From Sinorhizobium shofinae (GTDB taxonomy: Bacteria > Pseudomonadota > Alphaproteobacteria > Rhizobiales > Rhizobiaceae): a stretch of DNA of 64,000 nucleotides. Made by a program: the position numbers and the translations under genes. Positions 35,320-43,433 of the stretch are shown here, one piece after another. The notes under the pieces were generated by a model that saw only the letters and a program-made list of their open reading frames with translations, did no database searches and was not told the DNA's origin. Location of the stretch: positions 1-64,000 of the forward strand of contig MBFK01000153.1 of the NCBI GenBank assembly GCA_001704765.1, given 5' to 3'. Numbering within the stretch: position 1 is the stretch's first letter; each line of letters opens with the position of its first letter.

Positions 35320-36123
35320 ATGAGCGACGTGGCGGCGGGCCGGAACTACGATCTTCGTGACGAAATCAAGGCCTATTGGTCGGAGCGTGCCGCCACCTTC
35401 GATCTTTCTCCGGGACACGAGATCTTCTCCGAAGAAGAGCGCGCCGCGTGGCACAAGCTCTTCCTGCGCCATCTCGGTCGCGGCGACGGCCGCGCGGCGC
35501 TTGACCTCGCGAGCGGTACCGGCGTCATCTCCCACCTGCTCGACGACCTCGGCTTCAAGGTCACCGGCCTCGACTGGGCCGAGCCCATGCTCGAGCGGGC
35601 TCGGCAGAAGGCAAGAAGCCGCAAGCGTGCCATATCCTTCCGCATCGGCGATGCGGAAAGCACGGTGGAGCCGGACGATCACTACGACGTTATCGTAAAC
35701 AGGCATCTGGTCTGGACGCTGGTTGATCCGGCCGCAGCATTCGCCGAATGGCTGCGCGTGCTGAAGCCCGGCGGCACGCTTCTGATCGTCGACGGCGATT
35801 TCGTCAATACGAGTGCGATGGAGCGACTGTTCTCGAAGCTCAGTAACTGGGGACAGCGCGCGGGGATTTTAGAATCGGATACACCCATGCAGTCGCGGGA
35901 AATGATGGAAACCCATCGCAGCATCCTCTCCCGTGTGTACTTCTCCGATGGCGCGCGCGCCGAGTCCGTCGTCGAGCTTCTCCAGGCAACCGGATTCACG
36001 GACATCCAAGTCGATACCGATCTCGATGATATTCACCGGACGCAGGCGAAGAACTGGAATCTCTTCAAGGGCCTCGCCCGAAAGAGCCAGCATCGATACG
36101 CCATCCGTGCAAACAAGCGTTAA
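35320..36123 (+). CDS. Class I SAM-dependent methyltransferase beside the iron importer
   Basis: A 267-residue Rossmann-fold methyltransferase: motif I LDLASGTGVISHLL (residues about 65-78), LDWAEPMLERARQKA, motif around DHYDVIVNRHLVWTL and a post-motif LKPGGTLLIVDGDF. ATG 35320 follows GGAGAGG. It is divergent from the siderophore-type importer and shares the iron box with it, so it may modify the imported metallophore or a related ligand. The substrate is unknown; quinone or small-molecule methylation remain alternatives. Confidence 0.85.
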   Translation: MSDVAAGRNYDLRDEIKAYWSERAATFDLSPGHEIFSEEERAAWHKLFLRHLGRGDGRAALDLASGTGVISHLLDDLGFKVTGLDWAEPMLERARQKARSRKRAISFRIGDAESTVEPDDHYDVIVNRHLVWTLVDPAAAFAEWLRVLKPGGTLLIVDGDFVNTSAMERLFSKLSNWGQRAGILESDTPMQSREMMETHRSILSRVYFSDGARAESVVELLQATGFTDIQVDTDLDDIHRTQAKNWNLFKGLARKSQHRYAIRANKR

Positions 36124-36369
36124 GAACGCGCCTGACCTGAGCCCGCCGCATTTAGGTGCCACCACTGGCTGTGCTCAATTCCACGCTCGGAAATAGGTCG
36201 GGGGCCACAAAGCTGCCGCGTAATGGTCAGCAAATTGCCCCGGCATCGCCCCACCGAGCACTTCTGAGGGCTCCATGGTCGATCGCCGCTCCGTCGATAT
36301 TCGACACGGAGCGGTTGAGCAAGGCGGTATTGCTGCCGATCACGTCATGCACGTCCAAGAGGAATGAAT

Positions 36370-36813
36370 ATGATCACTCGTTACACCCCCGTTGCATCGC
36401 TGACCGCTGCAGTCTTCAGCTTGATGGTTTTCAGCCCGGCGTCGGCGCTGGAGCTCGCCCAGGCACAGGAAACACAGCCGGCGCAGCAGGCCCCTGCGCA
36501 GACAGACACCAAGAGCGCCCCCATCAGCGAACAGAAGATCGAGGCCTTCGCGGTCGCCTACCTCCAGGTCGACAAGGTTCGGCAGGAATATTCCGCGAAG
36601 ATCGGAGCGACATCGGATGCGGCGGCGAAGGAGAAGCTGCAGACAGAAGCCAGCCAGCAAATGGTCAAGGCAGTGGAAGCTTCACCGAATATGTCGGTCG
36701 AGGAATACACGACCATCCTGACGGCCGCGCAGAACGATCCGGCCCTCGCCAAGAAGGTCCAGGAAAAGCTTCAGAGCACCGCGCCTGCGCAGCAGGCTCC
36801 TGCACAGCAGTAA
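36370..36813 (+). CDS. Secreted DUF4168-type protein
   Basis: A 148-residue product with a signal peptide (YTPVASLTAAVFSLMVFSPA) and a DUF4168-like helical domain (ISEQKIEAFAVAYLQVDKVR, then EYTTILTAAQNDPALAKKV), flanked by Gln/Pro/Ala-rich low-complexity tails (AQQAPAQT, QQAPAQQ). ATG 36370 is preferred over 36364 because AAGAGGA (36357-36363) abuts the first. Periplasmic location likely; function unknown. Confidence 0.72.
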   Translation: MITRYTPVASLTAAVFSLMVFSPASALELAQAQETQPAQQAPAQTDTKSAPISEQKIEAFAVAYLQVDKVRQEYSAKIGATSDAAAKEKLQTEASQQMVKAVEASPNMSVEEYTTILTAAQNDPALAKKVQEKLQSTAPAQQAPAQQ

Positions 36814-36838
36814 GCCGCGCACCCGGACCGCAAACGGT

Positions 36839-36873
36839 TTCGGCGTTCCGACATCAGCGATCGGAACGCCGAA
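36839..36873. terminator. Bidirectional terminator-like hairpin
   Basis: TTCGGCGTTCCGA (36839-36851) and TCGGAACGCCGAA (36861-36873) form a perfect 13-bp stem with a 9-base loop. It lies between the convergent ends of the DUF4168 gene and the DUF6766 gene. Confidence 0.8.
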
Positions 36874-36890
36874 GCGATTCCTGTGACCTC

Positions 36891-37553
36891 CTACTTTCCT
36901 GTTGCGCCGTTCGGAGCCGCGACCGGTTTGGACTCCGGCGATCCGCGGAAACGCAGGAAAATGGAAAGGACGACCAGCAGCAGGGTGGACAGGAACTCTG
37001 ATTGCCAGTTCTGGAAACACTCGAACCAGAACTCGGCGTCTGCCAGACGCGTCCATAGGTCGAGAGGCGGCGCGCCATGGCGCATCGCCTCGACATTTCC
37101 GGCCGTAACGCTGGCGCGCAGGTGGAAAACAAAGCTTAGAACGAACAGTCCGGCAAGGACAATTCCCAGCGAATACGAATAGAGCGTCCTGACCAGTCGC
37201 CCTTGCCGAACGGGCCAGGGGGCCTTTGGATCATCCTTCATCTTCAAAGGATCTTCGTCGAGCTCGGACCCGGGGCCGTTCGGGTCTTTGGATTCTGCCG
37301 AGCCGCGCTGGTAGAGAAACGCCGTGAGGCAGACATAGGCGGCCATCTGCAGAAACTCGCTTTCCCAGTTCTCGAAGAGAGCGGATAGGAAGTGGCCGGT
37401 GGCGAGATAGCTGGCTATGGTCACAGTCGGCTCGCCGTGCAACATCGCCTCTTGATTGAAGGCTTGAGTGCCGGCGACAATCATGCCTGCAATGGCTGCA
37501 GCGGTGAAGATGGTCAGCGTAATGCCCAATCCATTGTCACGCAGAAACGACAT
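36891..37553 (-). CDS. DUF6766-type membrane protein with internal duplication
   Basis: A 220-residue inner-membrane protein with about four helices in two halves. ENWESEFLQMAAYVCLTAFL (about 61-80) and QNWQSEFLSTLLLVVLSIFL (about 181-200) are aligned repeats, each followed by a short R/Q-rich turn and (G)S-x-ESK. An acidic loop (about 88-115) joins the halves. The start is supported by GGAGAAAGTGA. Function unknown. It lies in a row of minus-strand small genes that runs back to the stress promoter region at 39 kb. Confidence 0.75.
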   Translation of the reverse strand: MSFLRDNGLGITLTIFTAAAIAGMIVAGTQAFNQEAMLHGEPTVTIASYLATGHFLSALFENWESEFLQMAAYVCLTAFLYQRGSAESKDPNGPGSELDEDPLKMKDDPKAPWPVRQGRLVRTLYSYSLGIVLAGLFVLSFVFHLRASVTAGNVEAMRHGAPPLDLWTRLADAEFWFECFQNWQSEFLSTLLLVVLSIFLRFRGSPESKPVAAPNGATGK

Positions 37554-37615
37554 TCACTTTCTCCGCCGATAGCGTGCCTGGAGGCCAACCCCGGCCACAG
37601 CACGCCAAGGCATCA

Positions 37616-38107
37616 TTAAGTGACGAGCCAGAAAAGGAAGCCCGATACGAGAATGAAGAGCCCGATAGCACCGAGCAGGCGAAGCATCCCGGTATTGGTC
37701 GTATCGCCGAGGACCCTGTTCCAGGCATCCCCGCCCGTGCCGTCGTCACTACTATCCTGATATTCCTGCGTTGAGGTTTCCTCGAAGGTCAGGCTGTCGC
37801 CATGTTTCGGCCTGATCGCTCCACCGCCGCCGCTGTAATCCCTTGGCGACGGCTGTGGCGGGTCAGCCGACATTGCGCTCTCAGCACGCAAGTCCTGCCC
37901 GCCGCTGCCGGCGTCCGAAGCGTCAGCTATGTGGTTTTCGCTAGAAGCGTTCTGTGGCCGCGCCGGTTGGCGCTCTTCCGTCCTGTCCGGCTGTGGGCCG
38001 AGGCGACGAGCAGGCCACGACACTTCGGACGACTGCGATGTCTGATGTGGGCGCCGCTCCGAGGGGCCAACCTCCCGGCGATCTCCGTTATCCTGATTCT
38101 GCGGCAT
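37616..38107 (-). CDS. Hydrophilic protein with a C-terminal membrane anchor
   Basis: A 163-residue protein with a long polar, disordered-looking N-terminal region (rich in Ser, Pro, Asp, Arg), a Gly run (YSGGGGAIRPKHGD) and a single hydrophobic helix at the very end (LRLLGAIGLFILVSGFLFWL), so it is probably tail-anchored. ATG 38107 follows GGGAGGC; the longer upstream reading overlaps the CBS gene. Family not recognised. Confidence 0.65.
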   Translation of the reverse strand: MPQNQDNGDRREVGPSERRPHQTSQSSEVSWPARRLGPQPDRTEERQPARPQNASSENHIADASDAGSGGQDLRAESAMSADPPQPSPRDYSGGGGAIRPKHGDSLTFEETSTQEYQDSSDDGTGGDAWNRVLGDTTNTGMLRLLGAIGLFILVSGFLFWLVT

Positions 38108-38171
38108 GCTGCCTCCCGACTCCATGGCCGGCGCCCACAAAAGGCGCCGCGCCGAACGCTTCGAGGGTGTG

Positions 38172-38609
38172 TCAATGCCGCTCGGACTGATTGTGCTCAC
38201 CACCGGGCATGGTCACACCCTTCAGGCCTGTACCTGCGACCGCGGGCTGCTCGCGGGCGGCATCAGCCAGCGACACGATGCCGACGAGCCGCTTGTCGCG
38301 GTTGACGACGGGGAGGCGCCGGACCTGGATATCACCCATGTTCCGCGCCACATCGTCTACTTCCTCGTCCTCGAAGCAATATTTGACGTCGGTCGTCATG
38401 ACGTCTCGCACTTTAGCCTGCGGATCGAGCCCGTCCGCCACGCCACGTACGACAATGTCGCGATCCGTCACCATGCCGACCAAACGGTCATGGTCCTCGA
38501 CCGGCATGAAGCCGATGTCGTTTTCCGCCATCTGCCGCGCTACCTCTCTGATTGTGTCGTTGGGCGTAGCCAGATGAACGTCTCTGCTCATGATCTCCGA
38601 TACATGCAT
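38172..38609 (-). CDS. Two-CBS-domain protein
   Basis: A 145-residue protein made of a CBS pair: domain 1 VSEIMSRDVHLATPNDTIRE ... GMVTDRDIVVRGVADG, domain 2 VRDVMTTDVKYCFEDEEVDD ... VVNRDKRLVGIVSLADAARE. Such proteins bind adenosine nucleotides and often sense energy state. Start behind GAGGAGCACGACA. It sits with small stress-type genes and may act on an unknown partner. Confidence 0.9.
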   Translation of the reverse strand: MHVSEIMSRDVHLATPNDTIREVARQMAENDIGFMPVEDHDRLVGMVTDRDIVVRGVADGLDPQAKVRDVMTTDVKYCFEDEEVDDVARNMGDIQVRRLPVVNRDKRLVGIVSLADAAREQPAVAGTGLKGVTMPGGEHNQSERH

Positions 38610-38696
38610 TGTCGTGCTCCTCTTCTTGGAAGGCCGATGTCTGCTCCGGGTAAGCCGTTTACGGCCACGCCGAAGCAGACAGGTGGGAAGGGCGTC

Positions 38697-38936
38697 TCAG
38701 TGCGCTCGCGCTCCGTTCCTGGCGGATGTTTCGCGCGGCGCAGGCGTCGACGAGACGGCATTGGTCGTCCCCTCGGTTTCGAGGCTCTCGCCTCCATCTT
38801 GGTTCGATGCACCCTGTCCCTGCATTTCCCGCGCTGCCTGCTCCCAGTGACGCAGATGCTGGCCGTCTGGACGGCCTTCCTGCTCCCAGATCGCGTAGGC
38901 CCTGCGCTTGATCAGTTCTTCCCTGTCGTTCTCCAT
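38697..38936 (-). CDS. DUF2934 small protein
   Basis: A 79-residue protein whose first half fits DUF2934 (ELIKRRAYAIWEQEGRPDGQ, HLRHWEQAAREM), followed by a polar tail. DUF2934 proteins are common in rhizobia and several are stress-induced. ATG 38936 is preferred because GAGGTAAGGGAC precedes it. A strong EcfG-type promoter lies 42-66 bp upstream. Confidence 0.8.
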   Translation of the reverse strand: MENDREELIKRRAYAIWEQEGRPDGQHLRHWEQAAREMQGQGASNQDGGESLETEGTTNAVSSTPAPRETSARNGARAH

Positions 38937-38977
38937 GTCCCTTACCTCGCTGTTGAAAGCCTTGTCGGCAAAATTCA

Positions 38978-39002
38978 AACGGGAGGACCGCCCATTTGTT
39001 CC
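38978..39002 (-). promoter_or_regulatory. EcfG (RpoE2)-type promoter of the DUF2934 gene
   Basis: Reading leftward, GGAAC (39002-38998), a 16-base spacer, then CGTT (38981-38978). This is the full GGAAC-N16-CGTT pattern of the alphaproteobacterial general-stress sigma factor. Predicted start of transcription near 38971, 35 nt before the ATG. Confidence 0.75.
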
Positions 39003-39007
39003 ATGGG

Positions 39008-39193
39008 TCAAAAGCTATTCTGGCATCTCCCGCCCAGGCCGCCGCCATGCTTGGGTGGCTCCGGATTCTCGTCGGGATTCGGTATCGGCGCCTCGTCCGG
39101 CAGGCGGTCGGGCTCAGGCTCACCGATGGGCGGTTCCGGATCCCAGGGCGGCGGTTGTGGCGGCGTTGGGCCTGGCTGACGCGGATTTTGCAT
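39008..39193 (-). CDS. Proline-rich 61-residue protein
   Basis: A short ORF with strong Pro/Glu/Asp content (TPPQPPPWDPEPPIGEPEPD) and a glycine-rich end. The start has GGGAGGCAGGA at good spacing and an EcfG-like promoter further upstream, which argues that it is real. No family recognised; intrinsically disordered by composition. Confidence 0.5.
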   Translation of the reverse strand: MQNPRQPGPTPPQPPPWDPEPPIGEPEPDRLPDEAPIPNPDENPEPPKHGGGLGGRCQNSF

Positions 39194-39244
39194 TCCTGCC
39201 TCCCTTCCTCGGAAAACATGGATGATCCCATGTTCTCATTGGAC

Positions 39245-39269
39245 AATCCCGCTCGCGCTCGAATGTTCC
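39245..39269 (-). promoter_or_regulatory. EcfG-like promoter of the proline-rich small gene
   Basis: GGAAC (39269-39265), N16, then GATT (39248-39245) on the minus strand: the essential GGAAC-N18-TT is kept but the CG before TT is not. Confidence 0.5.
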
Positions 39270-39313
39270 GCCGCAGGGTCGCAGCGCACGGTCGTGGAAA
39301 GCCTAATGCGACG

Positions 39314-41404
39314 TCACCCGTCGGAGCCCTGTGGAACGAAAGCGACTACACTCTGCGCAGGGATCATTTCCCGATCCTTGGCAGTGTGCGCGCCGAAGGC
39401 ATCATCCGCGGCCGTATTGAGCGCCCACCGCCAACTTTGCGAGCCGTGCACAGGGGGCAGCGCAACTTCGCAATCGCCGCCGGCGTTGAGGACAAGGAAT
39501 ATTTCTCCCGCCGGCGCCTCGGCGGGTGCGAGGTGGTAGAGATAGACGCCAAGAATGCGCAATTCGCCATCGCCCCATGCCGCCTCGTCCATGCGACTGC
39601 CATCCGGCTTGTACCAGGCGATCTCGATGCGTCCGTGCTCGTCGGTGGCACCTTCTAAAAAGTTCTCCTGGCGCAGCACCGGGTGCTCCCGTCGGAAAGC
39701 GATCATCTTGCGGTAGAAGGCGAGGAAGCCGTCATCCGGCCGGCTCCAATCGATCCAGCCGATCTCGTTGTCCTGGCAATAGGCGTTGTTGTTTCCGCCC
39801 TGGCTGTTGCCGAGCTCATCGCCGCCAAGGACCATCGGAACGCCTTGGCCCAGCATCAGGGTGGCAAGCATGGCGGAGCGGCGCCGCCGGCGGGCATTGT
39901 TGATCTCGGGGTCATCGGTCGGCCCCTCCGCGCCCATATTGTCGGAGTGGTTGTTGGAATGTCCGTCGCGATTGTCCTCGCCATTCGCCTCGTTGTGCTT
40001 CTCCGCGTAGGAAACGGTATCCATCAGGGTGAAACCGTCATGCGCGCTCAAGAGATTGACCGACGTCGTTGCGGCCCGTCCGGAATGGTTGAACTGGACC
40101 GGCGAGCCGGCGAGTCGTTCGGCAAGCACCGGCACAACGCCGCCATCTCCCTTCCAGAAGCGGCGGACATCGTCGCGGAAGCGATCGTTCCACTCGCGGA
40201 ACGGCGGCGGAAAGCCGCCGAGCTGGTAGCCGCCCTCGCCGATATCCCAGGGTTCGGCGATGAGCTTGACGCCGGCAAGGATCGGATCTTGCCTGATCGC
40301 GTCGAAGAACCCGCCCTCGCGGTCGAACTCCATGTATTCGCGCCCGAGGGCACTCGCGAGATCGAAGCGGAAACCATCGATGTGCATGACGCCTACCCAG
40401 TAACGGAGGCTGTCGAGCACCATGCGCAGAACCATGGGATGCGCGACGTTCAGCGTATTGCCGGTGCCGGTCATGTCATAGGTATGTCGGAGCTGCTCTG
40501 GCGACTGGCGGTAATAGCTGAGATTGTCGAAGCCGCGGAAGCTGAGCGTCGGCCCCTGTTCCGAACCTTCGGCGGTGTGGTTGTAGACGACGTCCATCAG
40601 AACTTCGATGCCGGCGGCATGGAACCGCTTCACCATCGTCTTGAACTCTGTGGCCCTCGTGCTCTTCAGGTAGCGCGCCTGCGGTGCGAAATAGCCGAGC
40701 GGCTGATAACCCCAATAGTTTCTGAGGTTTCGTTCGACGAGGTACCGGTCGTCGAGGAAATATTGCAACGGCAGAAGCTCGACTGCGGAGACACCGAGCT
40801 TCACGAGATGATCGATAATCGGGTCGCTTGCCATGCCGAGGAAGGTGCCGCGCAATTCGTCCGGCACGCCCGGATGCGTCATCGTCATCCCGCGAAGATG
40901 GGTCTCGTAGATGATCGTCTCCGTCCAGGGCCGGCGGATCGCCTCTTCACCGTCCCAGTCGAAGGTGGGATCCTGAACGACGCCCTTGACCATGAACGGG
41001 GCGCTGTCGCGCTCGTCGAAGGAAAGGTCGCCCTCGCCGCTGCCGATGGTATAGCCGAACAGCGCATCGTCCCAAACGAATTGCCCAGCCACCTGCTTTG
41101 CATAAGGATCGAGCAGCAGCTTGTTCGGGTTGAAACGATGCCCGTTGTGCGGGTCATAGGGCCCGTAGGCGCGATAGCCATAGAGCATGCCTGGCCCCAG
41201 CCCTTCGATATATCCGGACCAGATGTCGCCTTCTCGCTTCGGCAGAGGCAGGCGGGCCGTCTCCTTGCTGCCATCCTCGGAAAAGAGACAAAGCTCAATC
41301 TTTTCGGCATGCGCGGAAAAGACCGCGAAATGGGTGCCCTGGCCGGTATAGTCGGCGCCAAGCTCCGGCTTCAGGAAATCGAGTTCGGAGAAAGCCACAT
41401 TCAT
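39314..41404 (-). CDS. glgX: Glycogen debranching enzyme GlgX
   Basis: Isoamylase-type GH13 enzyme that removes short branches from phosphorylase-limited glycogen. The 696-residue chain has an N-terminal CBM48-like part (YTGQGTHFAVFSAHAEKIEL), then the GH13 barrel with VLMDVVYNHTAEGSEQGP, DGFRFDLASALGRE and LLSAHDGFTLMDTVSYAEKH. Start at 41404 (MNVAFSELDFLKPELG) is taken from family alignment; the ribosome-binding site is weak. It is divergent from treZ, with a stress promoter on each strand between them. Confidence 0.93.
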   Translation of the reverse strand: MNVAFSELDFLKPELGADYTGQGTHFAVFSAHAEKIELCLFSEDGSKETARLPLPKREGDIWSGYIEGLGPGMLYGYRAYGPYDPHNGHRFNPNKLLLDPYAKQVAGQFVWDDALFGYTIGSGEGDLSFDERDSAPFMVKGVVQDPTFDWDGEEAIRRPWTETIIYETHLRGMTMTHPGVPDELRGTFLGMASDPIIDHLVKLGVSAVELLPLQYFLDDRYLVERNLRNYWGYQPLGYFAPQARYLKSTRATEFKTMVKRFHAAGIEVLMDVVYNHTAEGSEQGPTLSFRGFDNLSYYRQSPEQLRHTYDMTGTGNTLNVAHPMVLRMVLDSLRYWVGVMHIDGFRFDLASALGREYMEFDREGGFFDAIRQDPILAGVKLIAEPWDIGEGGYQLGGFPPPFREWNDRFRDDVRRFWKGDGGVVPVLAERLAGSPVQFNHSGRAATTSVNLLSAHDGFTLMDTVSYAEKHNEANGEDNRDGHSNNHSDNMGAEGPTDDPEINNARRRRRSAMLATLMLGQGVPMVLGGDELGNSQGGNNNAYCQDNEIGWIDWSRPDDGFLAFYRKMIAFRREHPVLRQENFLEGATDEHGRIEIAWYKPDGSRMDEAAWGDGELRILGVYLYHLAPAEAPAGEIFLVLNAGGDCEVALPPVHGSQSWRWALNTAADDAFGAHTAKDREMIPAQSVVAFVPQGSDG

Positions 41405-41447
41405 TCGTGTCGTCACGCCCCCTGCAGCGTCCTGGAAGTGAGGGGGC

Positions 41448-41472
41448 AACGCCGGTGGCGGAGATTTGTTCC
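41448..41472 (-). promoter_or_regulatory. EcfG (RpoE2)-type promoter of glgX
   Basis: GGAAC (41472-41468), 16-base spacer, CGTT (41451-41448) on the minus strand. Full match to the stress-sigma pattern, 44-68 bp before the glgX ATG. Confidence 0.75.
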
Positions 41473-41503
41473 TGCAACCGTCGACGCGATGAGCGGTTGC
41501 AGC

Positions 41504-41529
41504 GGAACTTTCGGCGCATGCCGGCAGTT
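41504..41529 (+). promoter_or_regulatory. EcfG-like promoter of treZ
   Basis: GGAAC (41504-41508), 17-base spacer, AGTT (41526-41529). This is the GGAAC-N19-TT spacing variant. It lies 42-67 bp before the treZ ATG and back to back with the glgX promoter. Confidence 0.55.
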
Positions 41530-41570
41530 TTGGTCTCTTGCCGATCTCAATAGCAGCAAGGGAAGGACCA

Positions 41571-43349
41571 ATGCTCGACCGTGTCCGGAAGACCTGGGGC
41601 GCCGACCTTACATCAGGCGGTATCGCACATTTTCGCTTGTGGGCACCCGACGAGCGTGCCGTTCGTCTCGTTCTCAATGGCGCTCCGCACGCGATGCGCG
41701 CTCTCGACGGCGGCTGGTTCGAAGTCTCCACGCGTGCGCGAGCGGGAGACCGCTACTGGTTCGAGCTCTCAGATGGAAGGCGCGTTGCCGATCCAGCCTC
41801 TTGCTCCCAGGTGAAGGGAGCCAGCGGCCCGTCAGTGCTCGTCGACCATTCGGCCTATGAGTGGAAAATCGCATCCTGGTGCGGCCGCCCATGGGAAGAG
41901 GCGATCATTTCGGAGCTGCACGTCGGCTGCTTTACCCCTGAGGGCACCTTTCGAGCGGCGGCCAAGCGGCTGCCGCATCTCGCGGAGGCCGGGATCACCG
42001 CAATCGAGATCATGCCGGTCGCTGAGTATCCAGGCGCGCGCGGCTGGGGCTACGACGGCGTACTGCCCTATGCCCCGCACCATGCCTATGGAACGCCGGA
42101 CGATCTCAAGGCGCTCGTCGATGCGGCGCACGCGCTCGACATGATGGTCCTGCTCGACGTCGTCTACAATCACTTCGGACCGGAGAGCAACGACCTGACC
42201 CGCTACGCAGGCCGCTTCTTCAACAGGGATCGACCGACCCCATGGGGGGCCTCGATCGCCTTCGAGGAGCCCGCGGTGCGGCGCTATTTCATCGAAAATG
42301 CACTCTATTGGCTTGCTGACTTCCGCTTCGACGGCCTGCGCCTCGATGCGACGGATCAGATACGAGACACGAGCGAGCCGCATTTTCTTGCCGCCCTGGC
42401 GCGCGAAGTAGGCGAGACTTTTGCAGATCGCAGCGTCCATCTGGTCGTCGAGGATGCCGACCATCGACGCAATCTCGTGCGGCGCAACGACGATGGGACG
42501 GTCGCGCTCTTCACCGCTGGATGGAACGACGATTTTCACCATGCCTTGCGTGTCGTCGCGACAGGCGAGACAAAGGGCCACTATCGGCCTTTCGCCAAGC
42601 ACCCTTGGCAGGCAATGCGCGAAGCCATGACGGACGGCTTTGCTTCGCTTGGAACTGCCAAAGGAATGTCCGCTCATCAGGCGGATGATCGCCTGCCGCC
42701 GCAGGCGCGGGTGAGCTTCCTTCAGAACCACGATCAAATCGGCAACCGGGCCTTCGGCGAGCGCCTCGTTTCGCTTGCCGAGAATGATCAGCTGCGCGTG
42801 ATGACAGCGATGCTGATGCTCTCGCCGCAGATTCCCCTGCTCTTCATGGGCGAGGAATATGGGGAAACCCAGCCGTTCCTCTTCTTCGCCGACTATCAGG
42901 GCGAACTCGGCGAAGCCATTCGTCGGGGCCGGCAAGACGAAGCCGAGAAATTCGGCGGCATACCGCGCGGCAAGACGCCCGCCGATCTTCCCGATCCTCT
43001 TGATCCTCGCAGCTTCGCCGATTCGAAGCTTCGCTGGGAACGCGCGGAGAGCGCGGCCGGCAGGAAGCATCTTGCCTTCATGCGCCAACTCGCCGATATC
43101 CGGCAGCGGCACATCACACCCCTGATGACAGAATGCAATCTCCCGGGTTTCGAGGTCTATCCCGCCCGTGACGGTGTTGTCGCCATCGACTGGTCGTTTG
43201 GCGGCCCTGTTATCGAGCTGCGCGCCAGTCTCTTGGCAGAAAGAAGCCCCGTTCCGACGATTCACGGCGAACCGATATTCGGCGGCGAGAACCTGGAGGG
43301 GTCTGAATTGCCGGGGCCGGGCTTCGTTGCTGCCGTGAGGCATGATTAG
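41571..43349 (+). CDS. treZ: Malto-oligosyltrehalose trehalohydrolase TreZ
   Basis: GH13 enzyme that releases trehalose from maltooligosyl-trehalose. The 592-residue chain has an N-terminal beta domain (TSGGIAHFRLWAPDERAVRL), the barrel region ISELHVGCFTPEGTFRAA, VLLDVVYNHFGPESNDL, DFRFDGLRLDATDQI and the trehalohydrolase LVVEDADHRRN, then SFLQNHDQIGNRAFGERL. ATG 41571 follows GGAAGGA. The partner synthase TreY is not in the window, so it must be elsewhere if the pathway is complete. Pairing with glgX links glycogen breakdown to trehalose formation. Confidence 0.92.
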   Translation: MLDRVRKTWGADLTSGGIAHFRLWAPDERAVRLVLNGAPHAMRALDGGWFEVSTRARAGDRYWFELSDGRRVADPASCSQVKGASGPSVLVDHSAYEWKIASWCGRPWEEAIISELHVGCFTPEGTFRAAAKRLPHLAEAGITAIEIMPVAEYPGARGWGYDGVLPYAPHHAYGTPDDLKALVDAAHALDMMVLLDVVYNHFGPESNDLTRYAGRFFNRDRPTPWGASIAFEEPAVRRYFIENALYWLADFRFDGLRLDATDQIRDTSEPHFLAALAREVGETFADRSVHLVVEDADHRRNLVRRNDDGTVALFTAGWNDDFHHALRVVATGETKGHYRPFAKHPWQAMREAMTDGFASLGTAKGMSAHQADDRLPPQARVSFLQNHDQIGNRAFGERLVSLAENDQLRVMTAMLMLSPQIPLLFMGEEYGETQPFLFFADYQGELGEAIRRGRQDEAEKFGGIPRGKTPADLPDPLDPRSFADSKLRWERAESAAGRKHLAFMRQLADIRQRHITPLMTECNLPGFEVYPARDGVVAIDWSFGGPVIELRASLLAERSPVPTIHGEPIFGGENLEGSELPGPGFVAAVRHD

Positions 43350-43359
43350 GTCGGTGAAC

Positions 43360-43384
43360 GGAACATGGCCCCAGCCTGGTGGTT
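43360..43384 (+). promoter_or_regulatory. EcfG-like promoter of the UdgX-type gene
   Basis: GGAAC (43360-43364), N16, GGTT (43381-43384), about 50 bp before the ATG at 43434. Confidence 0.6.
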
Positions 43385-43433
43385 TGGTCCCTCACATGAT
43401 TGATATGGAATCGAGGCTTCCGCCTTTGGACAC

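Noticed and set aside
36846-36867. GGAAC/GTTCC pair as stress promoters
   Set aside because: They are the arms of a terminator-like hairpin between convergent genes and no gene starts at a suitable distance.
38695-38719. GGAAC on the minus strand as an EcfG promoter for the CBS gene
   Set aside because: It lies inside the DUF2934 coding region and no TT occurs at the required distance.
39683-41860. 725-residue plus-strand open frame across glgX
   Set aside because: Shadow of glgX on the other strand; composition lacks any recognisable protein family.
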